DNA of 64,000 bases, from contig CAINNJ010000055.1 in assembly GCA_903851195.1 (NCBI GenBank), forward strand, positions 156,557 through 220,556. Direction: 5' to 3'. Origin of the DNA: an uncultured Acidobacteriia bacterium. GTDB taxonomy: Bacteria; Acidobacteriota; Terriglobia; Bryobacterales; Bryobacteraceae. The notes under the pieces were generated by a model. The model did no database searches. It had not been told where the DNA came from and was given only the letters and a program-made list of their open reading frames with translations. The translations under genes were made by a program, and so were the position numbers. Positions 1 to 7,497 of the stretch are shown here, piece by piece (the stretch's first letter is position 1; every line of letters begins with the position of its first letter).

Positions 1-1598
1 CAGAGAACGGTGTCGAAGGACGCGTCGGGGTAGGGGTAGATGTGGTTTTCGGCGTCGAAATGATCGACGTCGCATTCGAAGACCTCGCCGGATTCCGAGG
101 TGAGGACTTTGTGGTCGACACGGCCGGGGGGGCCGTAATAGCAGCCGCGAACGATGCCGTAGCCCAGGGTGAAGTGCAACGCCGGCGTCATTTGCATGTA
201 GGCCCCCATCTCCAGAATGGATTTCGAGGCGTCGCCGCGGGGGGTGATTTCCAGGGTGTGGACGAAGCGGGACTTGTGAATGTTGGCGTAGGTCCGGCTT
301 TCCGGCTGGACCCAGGTGGTGATCGCTTCGATGGCGACGAGGGGCGGGGCAGCGACTGGCGGTTCCTTCTGCGTCGGGGTCGGCGTCGGGGTCGGTTCCG
401 GTTCGGGTTCAGCGTCGACGACTGCGGGCGGTTCGGGCGGAGGCGGGGCAACGACCGCTTCAAGAGGCGCAGTCCCGTGGTGGACCTGATCGAGGAATTC
501 GACGTAGCGGTCGGCCACGACTCCCCAGTTGCATTCCCGTTCCACCCAGTTCTGAGCGCGGGCGCCCATGGCGCGGGCGAGGTCGGGGCGGGAGACAAGC
601 GTATTGAGGTATTCGAAAATCAGGTCTTCTTCGTGGGGGCCGATGGGGACCTTGAGGCAGACGTCGTCCGGGAGTTCCGCGAAAGATCCAATATCGCTGA
701 CGATCACGGCTTTACCCAGGCCGAGGGCGCGCTGCAGGCTGCCGGAGGTTTCGCCGACGGTCGGATAACGCAGGTTCAGGATGATGTCGCAGGCGCCCAT
801 GTAGTCCACGAACTTTTCGATGGGCACGAAGCCGACGATGCGGACATGGTCGCGCAGGCCGAGGGTGCGGATGAGCTGGTCGACGGGGAAATCGGGGTGA
901 GGCTCGCCGACGAGGATCATGCGAACGCGGGGGTCCAGGCGGACCAGGCGGCGCAGGGCGCGGAGGGACTCGGCGATCCGCTTGTATGGCTTCAGGTATC
1001 CGAAGGCGCCGATGAGCGGGGTGGTTTCGTCGAGGCCGAGCAGGTGGCGCGTGGCGAGGCGGTCCGTGCGGGGGATCCACGCGCCGTGCGGGATGACGGC
1101 GATGGGGCCGTTGAAGCCCTGCGTGCGCGTCTCGCGGGCGACGAAGTGGCTGTGGACGATGACGCCGCGGGAGGCTTCGAGGACGCGGCGGGTCATGGCC
1201 AGGCCGTCGTAGTCCGGGCCGATTTCGAGGCGGCGCACGCGCTGAGCGAACTGGAGGGCGGCGGGTCCGCCGTTCCGTTCCACCTCCGCCATGTAGCCGT
1301 CCCAGTCGCCGCGTTTGATGGTGACGTGGGCGATCAGATGGTGCAGGTTCGCTTCGTGCATAACGAGGACGCCGGGGTGACGGAGGGCGGTGTCGTAGAC
1401 GAAGTCGTGATGCGGGTTGTTGCCGAGATGGTAGAGGGCGATGTCGAACTTGCCGGGGTCGAACGGTTTATCCGGACTGTCGAAGACCGTGACTGCGGCG
1501 CGTTTCGCCATTTCGGCGACGAGGGCGCTGGAATAATCGGCAATACCACTCTTCGATGGCGGCATCGGAGAGAAAAACGCGGCGTGTAGAGGAATCAG
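1..1598 (-). CDS. GT4-type glycosyltransferase fused to a methyltransferase domain (3' end outside window)
   Basis: Reading the minus strand gives one open frame from about 1598 to the window edge, with no stop. The N-terminus (SPMPPSKSGIADYSS) is the typical start of a GT4 glycosyltransferase acting on glycans at the cytoplasmic face. Further in come the middle-domain motif IPHGAW and the C-terminal VGETSGSLQRALGLGKAV, where the donor-sugar site lies. After about residue 420 there is a Pro/Glu/Thr-rich linker (PEPEPTPTPTPT), then what looks like a SAM-methyltransferase domain (ILEMGAYMQ, then DASFDTVL), cut by the window edge. The first ATG (1565) would remove the conserved beta strand HAAFFSP. 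A CTG at 1598-1596, overlapping the upstream TGA as CTGA and preceded by GGAG, fits better. The long plus-strand ORF here is a shadow. Confidence 0.85.
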   Translation of the reverse strand, partial: MIPLHAAFFSPMPPSKSGIADYSSALVAEMAKRAAVTVFDSPDKPFDPGKFDIALYHLGNNPHHDFVYDTALRHPGVLVMHEANLHHLIAHVTIKRGDWDGYMAEVERNGGPAALQFAQRVRRLEIGPDYDGLAMTRRVLEASRGVIVHSHFVARETRTQGFNGPIAVIPHGAWIPRTDRLATRHLLGLDETTPLIGAFGYLKPYKRIAESLRALRRLVRLDPRVRMILVGEPHPDFPVDQLIRTLGLRDHVRIVGFVPIEKFVDYMGACDIILNLRYPTVGETSGSLQRALGLGKAVIVSDIGSFAELPDDVCLKVPIGPHEEDLIFEYLNTLVSRPDLARAMGARAQNWVERECNWGVVADRYVEFLDQVHHGTAPLEAVVAPPPPEPPAVVDAEPEPEPTPTPTPTQKEPPVAAPPLVAIEAITTWVQPESRTYANIHKSRFVHTLEITPRGDASKSILEMGAYMQMTPALHFTLGYGIVRGCYYGPPGRVDHKVLTSESGEVFECDVDHFDAENHIYPYPDASFDTVL

Positions 1599-2317
1599 CG
1601 GACCAGCTCCATCGAGAACTTGCCCAGGGCGAGGGGCACGGTGACCAGAAGAGGGGTGCGGGCGGCGTCGCGCGCGAAATAGAGCTCAAAGCGCAGGCTG
1701 GACGACGGGCCTTTCAGGTCACAGACGATTTTATCCGTAAGGGCGGGTTTGCCGCCGATCTGCACCGTTTCCGGGCCCACGTACTGCAGAGACGATTCAT
1801 AGATACCGCCGAAGAGGATCTGCTGGGCGGGCGGGACGCGGCCCTGGCCCATTTCGCGGCGGGCATAGAAGAGCAGCGTCAGGGCGTCTTTGGTGCAATC
1901 CGGGACGGAGAATTCGCTTTTGCCGCCGCCGTTTGTCGTCACGCGGGTCACGGAGGCGTGGGAGCGATCGATGGTTTCCTTCTCGCCGCCTTTGCGCGGG
2001 CCGTGCACGAACTCTTTTGAGAAGTCGGCGCTGCAGAAATCGGCGTTGGCGTGCGAGAGGTAGGTGTCTTTGACGTCGAAGCCGGGGATGCTGGCGTCGA
2101 TGGCCAGTTCGAAGCGCCATGTGGAAGCGGCTTTGGCGGCTTTCAGGTGGACGTTGCCCAGGCTGGCGCCGGTGGGCCAGGCGATCGAGTAAGTGAGATT
2201 TTCGTCGGTGAACGGAAAGCCCGTCAGCGTGGGAGGCGCGGCGGCCGCCTTTCCCTGACTGGCGAGGGCAAGGACGGCCCCGGCCAGCATCATTGCCTGC
2301 AGACTTTTTCGGTTCAT
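1595..2317 (-). CDS. Secreted DUF3108-family protein
   Basis: A 240-aa protein with a signal peptide (basic start MNRK, hydrophobic stretch to about residue 22, cleavage near AAAA). The mature part resembles DUF3108 proteins, soluble periplasmic proteins of unresolved function, with the typical ENLTYSIAWPTGASLGN opening, a mid-region LTLLFYARR and a C-terminal FELYFARDAARTPL. The start is ATG at 2317, four bases after the stop of the upstream glycosyltransferase. Its own stop overlaps the proposed CTG start of the next glycosyltransferase. It sits inside the glycan locus and is probably co-transcribed, but nothing shows a direct role in polysaccharide synthesis. Confidence 0.85.
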   Translation of the reverse strand: MNRKSLQAMMLAGAVLALASQGKAAAAPPTLTGFPFTDENLTYSIAWPTGASLGNVHLKAAKAASTWRFELAIDASIPGFDVKDTYLSHANADFCSADFSKEFVHGPRKGGEKETIDRSHASVTRVTTNGGGKSEFSVPDCTKDALTLLFYARREMGQGRVPPAQQILFGGIYESSLQYVGPETVQIGGKPALTDKIVCDLKGPSSSLRFELYFARDAARTPLLVTVPLALGKFSMELVR

Positions 2318-2321
2318 GGAT

Positions 2322-3488
2322 TCAGCGTTTGCGCAGCGACTCCGCCATGACGACGTGTTCGGCGGGAGAAGGGTTCCGCTGCCGTTCGCCGACGATCTCC
2401 GCATACACATCCAGCGTAGCCCGCGCGCTCTTCTGCCAGCTGAAGGCTGCGGCGCGCTGCAGGCCCAGGCGTTCCATTCGGGCACGGAGTTCGGGATTCA
2501 GCAGAATATCGGCGATGGCGCGGGTGATTTCGGCGGGGTCGCGTGGATTGAAGAGCAGACCGGCGCCGTCCGCCACCTCCGGCATGGCCGAGGTGTTGGA
2601 GCACGCGACGGCGCGGCCGCAGGCCATGGCTTCGAGAATCGGCAGGCCGAAACCTTCGTAGAAGGAGGGGAAGACGAAACAGTCGCAGGCGTTGTAGAGA
2701 TCGAGAAGTTCGGCGTCACTGACAAAGCCGGTGAAATGGATGCGATCGGTGAAGCCGGAGGTGCGGGCGGCGGCGTGGACGCGCGGGGTAAACCAGGTTT
2801 CCTTGCCGGTCAGCACGAGGTGGTGCGGGAGGTGCGGGTGGGCGCGCAGCAGGGCGGCGAAGGCTTCGATGAGGCCGATCTGGTTCTTGCGCGGCTGCAG
2901 ATCGCCCACGGAAAAGATGAACGGGGCGGTGAAACCGAGGCGCTCGCGGACGGCGAACTGGGCCTTGTCGCGGCCGATCACGCGGAATTCCGGATTGGCG
3001 GCGTTGGGGATGACCCGAACCTTGTCGGGTGAGACGTCGTAGGCGCGCAGGATGGCGTCGCGGGAAAATTCGCTCACCGTAAGGATGCGGGCGGCGTGCT
3101 GGACCGTTCTGGCCACGGTGAAACGGAGTTGCGAGCGGCGGACAGTGGTGAAGTACTCAGGGTGTTCGAGGAAGCTGACATCGTGCACGGTCACGACCAC
3201 GGGTACTCGGGTGAGGAGTGGCGCGGTGTACTGGACGTGGATCAGGTCGGGCTGGTCCGCTCGGGTGAGGCGTGATAATCCCCAGCCAAGACGAGAGTAG
3301 GGGTTCGAGGAGACGTAGCGAACGCCGAAGCGTTCCGGGATGAACTGTTCGGCGGCTTTTTCGGAGATGTAGGCGAGAAATTCGGAGTGGCGGTCAAGTT
3401 CCGCGAAGCTCCGCAGGAGGCTGCGCACGTACACCTCATTCCCGGTAAGGTGACGGCCGATCGCGTGTGCGTCAACGGCGAAGCGCAT
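2322..3488 (-). CDS. GT4-family glycosyltransferase
   Basis: 388 aa, full length for a GT-B fold glycosyltransferase that moves a sugar from an NDP donor to a lipid-linked or polysaccharide acceptor in the cytoplasm. The N-terminal Rossmann half has DLIHVQYTAP and VVVTVHDVSFLEHPEYF. The C-terminal half has SVGDLQPRKNQIGL and the GT4 signature region PSFYEGFGLPILEAMACG, whose two glutamates match the EX7E motif. The start is ATG at 3488, sharing one base with the stop of the next upstream glycosyltransferase (TGATG), so the two are probably translated together. Acceptor and sugar cannot be told from the sequence. Confidence 0.93.
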   Translation of the reverse strand: MRFAVDAHAIGRHLTGNEVYVRSLLRSFAELDRHSEFLAYISEKAAEQFIPERFGVRYVSSNPYSRLGWGLSRLTRADQPDLIHVQYTAPLLTRVPVVVTVHDVSFLEHPEYFTTVRRSQLRFTVARTVQHAARILTVSEFSRDAILRAYDVSPDKVRVIPNAANPEFRVIGRDKAQFAVRERLGFTAPFIFSVGDLQPRKNQIGLIEAFAALLRAHPHLPHHLVLTGKETWFTPRVHAAARTSGFTDRIHFTGFVSDAELLDLYNACDCFVFPSFYEGFGLPILEAMACGRAVACSNTSAMPEVADGAGLLFNPRDPAEITRAIADILLNPELRARMERLGLQRAAAFSWQKSARATLDVYAEIVGERQRNPSPAEHVVMAESLRKR

Positions 3489-4738
3489 CAGAAGTTTCCA
3501 GTATAACGGTTAAGTGTTTCAGGCCGCGTAAGTTGCAGGTCCCGCTCCAGACTGTGCCAGGCTGCCTCCCACGTGTAATACCGCTCAAAGGTTTTACGGC
3601 CATACTCTCCCAAACGTTGCCGCAGATACGGGGTTTCGAGCAGATGCAGAAGCTGGCGGGCGAAATCGGATGGTGTCTCGGCGAGCAGAATGTTTTCACC
3701 ATTTCGTGTTTCCAAACCCTCTGCCGCGAGAGGAGTTGCCAAAACGGGACGGGCGACCGACCAGGCTTCCAGAATCTTGATGCGAGTGCCACTGCCGGCG
3801 CGAAGGGGCGCGATCACCAGGCTGGCGGCGGCGATTTCGGGGCGGGCGTCCGGGACAGCGCCAGTGACTTCGATGTTTTTATCGCTCGGGAGGAACTTGC
3901 GGATGAACTGGTCACCACGGCCGACCAGTTTCAGGCGCGGGCGGTTCTTCGCGGTGTTGCAGCCGGCAAGTACGGCGGGCCAGATTTCGGTTACCAGGAA
4001 TCGAACGGCATCGATGTTGGGGTGGTATTCGAAATTGCCGGAGAAAACGACGTCCACGCCGTTGGTCATGTCCATTACGGGCGAGGGTGCAGCAATGCCC
4101 GGAAGCGCGTTCGGGTACACGGTAATGGTTGCCGAGGGTGCGATCGCGAGACCGGCGCGGCGATCGGCCTCCGACGTGGCAAGCACCCGGCTGAAGCGGG
4201 GAAGTAGTTCTGCTTCAAGAGTTTGGCTGGCACTGGCAAAGCGGCGGTGGCCGGCTCTCACCAGCCCTTTGGACGAGGTAGCGCAACGCTGGTGGAGCAT
4301 CGACTCCACATTGTGCAGATCGAGCACCGTTTCCCGGCAGGCGAGTTTCACTTCTGTAATGTAAGGCGCAAGCCAGAAATGTTCTATGACACCGAGATCG
4401 TAGCGGGTGCCGCCGATGGCTCGGGTGATTTCCGGCCCCATGCCGCTAAGGCGGTCAATCAGCGGGGGGATTCCGGCGATGGCGCGGCGGGCGTTCCGCA
4501 TATAGCGTGCGACGAGTCCCCTGCCGTGGCGAGGAAGCGGGATGACCTTTTGCGAGCGGACCAGGCCGGGTGGCAGAAGGGCCGGTTCGCCGCTTTCCGA
4601 GAAGAGAATGAGGTCCACCTGGGCAAAGCGGGCGAAGAAGTGGAGGAGGGAGGCGGTCCGGTACGCGCCGCCACCGTGGAGCGGGTAGGGCGCCTCGGGT
4701 GAAAGAAAGAGGACAGAGGACATCTGTCCGGAATTCAT
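3488..4738 (-). CDS. Glycosyltransferase of the GT4 group (TIGR03087/Stp1-like)
   Basis: 416 aa. The N-terminus SSVLFLSPEAPYPLHGGGA and the C-terminal FSGNFEYHPNIDAVRFL and IAPLRAGSGTRIKILEAW match the subgroup of GT4 enzymes found in exosortase/EPS loci. There the usual EX7E is modified to a GSGTRIKILEA form. The longer open frame reaches 4975, but the ATG at 4738 is preferred because it overlaps the stop of the upstream glycosyltransferase as ATGA and begins the conserved N-terminal strand. It is part of the 9.2 to 1 kb minus-strand glycan cluster. Substrate unknown. Confidence 0.9.
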   Translation of the reverse strand: MNSGQMSSVLFLSPEAPYPLHGGGAYRTASLLHFFARFAQVDLILFSESGEPALLPPGLVRSQKVIPLPRHGRGLVARYMRNARRAIAGIPPLIDRLSGMGPEITRAIGGTRYDLGVIEHFWLAPYITEVKLACRETVLDLHNVESMLHQRCATSSKGLVRAGHRRFASASQTLEAELLPRFSRVLATSEADRRAGLAIAPSATITVYPNALPGIAAPSPVMDMTNGVDVVFSGNFEYHPNIDAVRFLVTEIWPAVLAGCNTAKNRPRLKLVGRGDQFIRKFLPSDKNIEVTGAVPDARPEIAAASLVIAPLRAGSGTRIKILEAWSVARPVLATPLAAEGLETRNGENILLAETPSDFARQLLHLLETPYLRQRLGEYGRKTFERYYTWEAAWHSLERDLQLTRPETLNRYTGNF

Positions 4739-5802
4739 ACGCCGACCCCGACGAGTTCCGCATAGAGGGCTCGGGTTTCGCGGGCGGTGCGCGCCCATGA
4801 AAAAGATGCCGCGCGGGCGAGACCGGCAGCCCGGAGTTCGGCGCGGAGTTCCGGCTTCGCGGCCAAGTTCCGCAGCGCTGCCGCCATTTCGGCGACGGAT
4901 GAGGCTTGCAGGGCGGCGTTCCCGGATACCTCGGTCACGGCGGGGTCGCGGGAGGTCAGGACCGGACAGCCGCACTGCATGGCTTCGAGCACGGGAAGGC
5001 CGAAGCCTTCGTAGTGGGTCGGATAGGTGAAGGCAAGGGCGCGGGAGTAGAGAGGCGGCAGATCGCAGTCGGGTAGTTCCCCTAAAAAGCTTAGACCGGG
5101 TTCCGGGGGCGGGGGAACGAAATCCGGGCGAAGGCGGCCGGCGAGGAGGAGGTCGGCGCCGGTTTCGTGGCGGGTGGCGCGCCAGGCTTCAATCAGGGCG
5201 GGGATATTTTTGCGCGGCTCCAGGGTGCCCACATAAAGAAAGAACGGCCGGTGGGGGGCCGCGGATGGGGGGGCGGGCACGAAAAGAGGGGAGGCGGCAA
5301 GAGGGACCGCGCGTACGCGATCGGGCGGCACGCCGAAATGGGCGATAATCTCGCTTCGGACGGCCTGGCTGACGGTGAGAATGAGGCGGGCGCGGCGAAG
5401 ACGGATCAGCCAGGGGGTGCGGGAACGAACGCGGCTGGGGCCCCGGTGCCATTCGGGATTGCGCCAGGGCGAGAGGTCGTGGATGGTCAGAATCGCGGGG
5501 GTACGGCCGAGGTAGGGGACTTCAAAGTTGGTGCCGTGAAAAAGTTGGGCGCCGGTTTCTCGCAGGGCGATGCGGACACCGTGCAGCCACCACTTTCCGG
5601 ACAGACCGCGGTTGCCGCCCGACACCGCCGGTTTCAGCAGATTCGGGGGCGCGGCGGCGGGCAGCGCGAAACCCTGGTCGGAGAGCAGCACATACGTATC
5701 TTCGGGGAATTCCCGCGCCAGCGCCAGAGAGAGTTCGGAGACGTAGCGGGGAAGTCCCCCGGAGGTAAGGATCAGAGGCGTCGCGTCGACGGCGATCCGC
5801 AC
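4735..5802 (-). CDS. GT4-family glycosyltransferase (mannosyltransferase-like)
   Basis: 355 aa. Begins MRIAVDATPL with a GGLPRYV loop, the usual acceptor-binding start of this family. It then shows FHGTNFEVPY, ILTIHDLSPW, ILTVSQAVRSEI, VGTLEPRKNIPALIEAW and the EX7E region THYEGFGLPVLEAMQCG. This is the profile of GT4 mannosyl/rhamnosyltransferases of O-antigen or exopolysaccharide loci. The stop directly abuts the 3,5-epimerase stop side at 5803 and overlaps the start of the downstream glycosyltransferase (ATGA). Donor sugar not determinable, though the RfbA and RfbC neighbours suggest that a dTDP-deoxysugar is used in the same pathway. Confidence 0.92.
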   Translation of the reverse strand: MRIAVDATPLILTSGGLPRYVSELSLALAREFPEDTYVLLSDQGFALPAAAPPNLLKPAVSGGNRGLSGKWWLHGVRIALRETGAQLFHGTNFEVPYLGRTPAILTIHDLSPWRNPEWHRGPSRVRSRTPWLIRLRRARLILTVSQAVRSEIIAHFGVPPDRVRAVPLAASPLFVPAPPSAAPHRPFFLYVGTLEPRKNIPALIEAWRATRHETGADLLLAGRLRPDFVPPPPEPGLSFLGELPDCDLPPLYSRALAFTYPTHYEGFGLPVLEAMQCGCPVLTSRDPAVTEVSGNAALQASSVAEMAAALRNLAAKPELRAELRAAGLARAASFSWARTARETRALYAELVGVGV

Positions 5803-6360
5803 CTACTTATGCTGCAACTCCCAGTCGTAGTTGATGTCCGGATCGTTGTGGGCGATACGGCCCTCGTCGGCGGGGTTGTAGAAACGATCGGTCGCGTAGA
5901 CCAGCATGCTGGGCGCGGTGCCGATGACCTTGTAGCCGTGCGCGATACCCGGCGGAATGAGGATCTGCCACGGGCGTAGCTGGCCGACGTAGATGGTGTT
6001 TTTCCAGCCGAAGGTGGCGGAATCCGGGCGCAGATCGGCGAGCACCACCTGGAGCATGCCGGTTACGGGCGTCCAGCAATCGGTCTGGTGCTTGTGGAAG
6101 TGGAACGCTTTGATGATTCCGGGATAGTTGTGCGCGGCGGAGATTTGCGTGGTCTCCTTCGGAAAATCGGCCGCGAGGCCTTTGCCGATGCGCTGCACTT
6201 CGAGGAAGTAGCCGCGGTCGTCGGGCCAGATGGCGATGGAGGCGATTTTGATGCCCGCGATGAGTTTCGGGGAATCGGGCGAGAGAATGACGTCGCCGAT
6301 GCCGCGCTGGCAGTGCGGGATTTTGATGGCGATTTCCGTGGCGGTTTGCATGGGTCTCAT
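5803..6360 (-). CDS. rfbC: dTDP-4-dehydrorhamnose 3,5-epimerase family protein
   Basis: 185 aa cupin-fold protein of the RmlC family, which epimerises C3 and C5 of dTDP-4-keto-6-deoxyglucose on the way to dTDP-L-rhamnose. Visible motifs are DDRGYFLEVQR, the Q(I)SAAHNYPG stretch, the catalytic-histidine region IKAFHFHKHQ, and IPPGIAHGYKV in place of the classic P.GFAHGF. The start is ATG at 6360, overlapping the rfbA stop as ATGA. A second ATG (6351) is possible. The protein is divergent from enterobacterial RmlC, so a related 3- or 5-epimerase on another dTDP sugar cannot be excluded. RmlB and RmlD are not in the window. Confidence 0.85.
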   Translation of the reverse strand: MRPMQTATEIAIKIPHCQRGIGDVILSPDSPKLIAGIKIASIAIWPDDRGYFLEVQRIGKGLAADFPKETTQISAAHNYPGIIKAFHFHKHQTDCWTPVTGMLQVVLADLRPDSATFGWKNTIYVGQLRPWQILIPPGIAHGYKVIGTAPSMLVYATDRFYNPADEGRIAHNDPDINYDWELQHK

Positions 6361-7115
6361 TCTCCGTGCGAAGTGTCGGTGGCCGGAGTTGCCGCGGCAC
6401 CGCGGGTCTGCTGCACCAGGTTGGCGGCGCGCATCAGGGAATCGAAGGTTCCGGCGTCGGTCCACCAGCCATCGAGGAAGGAATACGTCATGGTGCCTTC
6501 CTTGATATAGGCGTTATTCACGTCGGTAATTTCCAGCTCGTTGCGTTTGGAGGGCTTGCAGGTGCCGATTTTCTCGAAAACGCTGGCATCGTACATGTAA
6601 ATGCCCGTCACCGCGAAATTGGTCTTCGGCACGGCGGGCTTCTCTTCGATGCCGGCGACGCGGTCGCCGTCGAACTCGGCCACGCCGAAACGGCCGGCGT
6701 CATGCACTTCTTTCAGCAGGATGCGCGCTCCGCGTTCCTGTTGCCGGAAGGCGTCCACGGCTCCCTTGATGCTCTTCTCGACGATGTTATCGCCCAGAAT
6801 GACGCAGATGGGCTGGCCGTCGGCGAAATGTTCGCAGAGCCCCAGGGCCTCGGCAATGCCGCCTTCTCCTTCCTGGTAGGTATAGGCCATGTGCTTCAGC
6901 CCAAAGTCCTTTCCATTGGCGAGAAGCCGCAGGAAGTCGCCCGAGTTCCTGCCGCCGGTCACCACCATGATGTCTTTTATGCCCGCATCGGCAAGCGTCT
7001 GGATCGGGTAATAGATCATCGGCTTGTCGTAAATCGGGAGCAGGTGTTTGTTGGTGATTTTTGTGAGAGGAAACAGCCTGCTGCCCGTTCCGCCCGCCAG
7101 CACGATACCCTTCAT
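6357..7115 (-). CDS. rfbA: Glucose-1-phosphate thymidylyltransferase-like nucleotidyltransferase
   Basis: 252 aa. Starts MKGIVLAGGTGSRLFPLT, the nucleotide-binding loop of RmlA-type enzymes that make dTDP-glucose from glucose-1-phosphate and dTTP. It also has HLLPIYDKPMIYYP, ICVILGDNI, GVAEFDGDRVAGIEEKP and the C-terminal GWWTDAGTFDSLM. It is shorter than the about 290-aa E. coli enzyme, matching the short form common outside enterobacteria. The last 15 residues are a low-complexity tail. First gene of the RfbA-RfbC-glycosyltransferase minus-strand run, divergent from the cupin gene at 7143 with only 27 bases between them. Confidence 0.92.
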   Translation of the reverse strand: MKGIVLAGGTGSRLFPLTKITNKHLLPIYDKPMIYYPIQTLADAGIKDIMVVTGGRNSGDFLRLLANGKDFGLKHMAYTYQEGEGGIAEALGLCEHFADGQPICVILGDNIVEKSIKGAVDAFRQQERGARILLKEVHDAGRFGVAEFDGDRVAGIEEKPAVPKTNFAVTGIYMYDASVFEKIGTCKPSKRNELEITDVNNAYIKEGTMTYSFLDGWWTDAGTFDSLMRAANLVQQTRGAAATPATDTSHGE

Positions 7116-7142
7116 AGGAAAACAATAGGATACTGTTCTCAA

Positions 7143-7490
7143 ATGGACCATTACAACTGGACCTTGGTTATTGAAGAGAGATTAAACCCGCAGGTGACGA
7201 GGCAGGCGATCCACACGGAGCACATGACGATCGCGAAGCTTCGGATGGAAAAAGGGGCAATTGTGCCGCTTCACCACCACATTAACGAGCAGGTGACCAT
7301 GCTGGAATCGGGCCTGCTGCGGTTCGAAATGGAGGGAAAAGATATTTTTGTGAAGGGCGGCGAAGCGCTGCGGATTCCGCCCGACGTGCCTCACCTGGTG
7401 GAGGCGATGGAAGATTCGGTGGCGACGGACCTGTTTTCGCCGCCGCGGGCGGACTGGATCCGCGGCGACGACGCGTATCTGCGGAAGTAA
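7143..7490 (+). CDS. Small cupin-domain protein
   Basis: 115 aa single-domain cupin. The metal-site motif 1 is PLHHHINEQVTMLESG and motif 2 is RIPPDVPHLVEAMED, so the His/Glu ligands of a typical cupin are present. The start is the ATG at 7143 (MDHYNWTLV). A longer open frame on this strand is only the shadow of rfbA. It is divergently placed from rfbA and convergent with the GT39 gene. Cupins of this size often act as small isomerases, dioxygenase-like or sensor proteins; the substrate is not evident. Confidence 0.85.
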   Translation: MDHYNWTLVIEERLNPQVTRQAIHTEHMTIAKLRMEKGAIVPLHHHINEQVTMLESGLLRFEMEGKDIFVKGGEALRIPPDVPHLVEAMEDSVATDLFSPPRADWIRGDDAYLRK

Positions 7491-7497
7491 GACTCGC

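Noticed and set aside
42..1589. Long plus-strand open frame (515 codons) over the glycosyltransferase region, and similar ones at 9369-11234, 26092-27933 and 39756-41063
   Set aside because: They are antisense to clearly homologous genes, rich in Gly/Asp/Arg/Val/Glu and without motifs. High GC leaves such shadow frames open.
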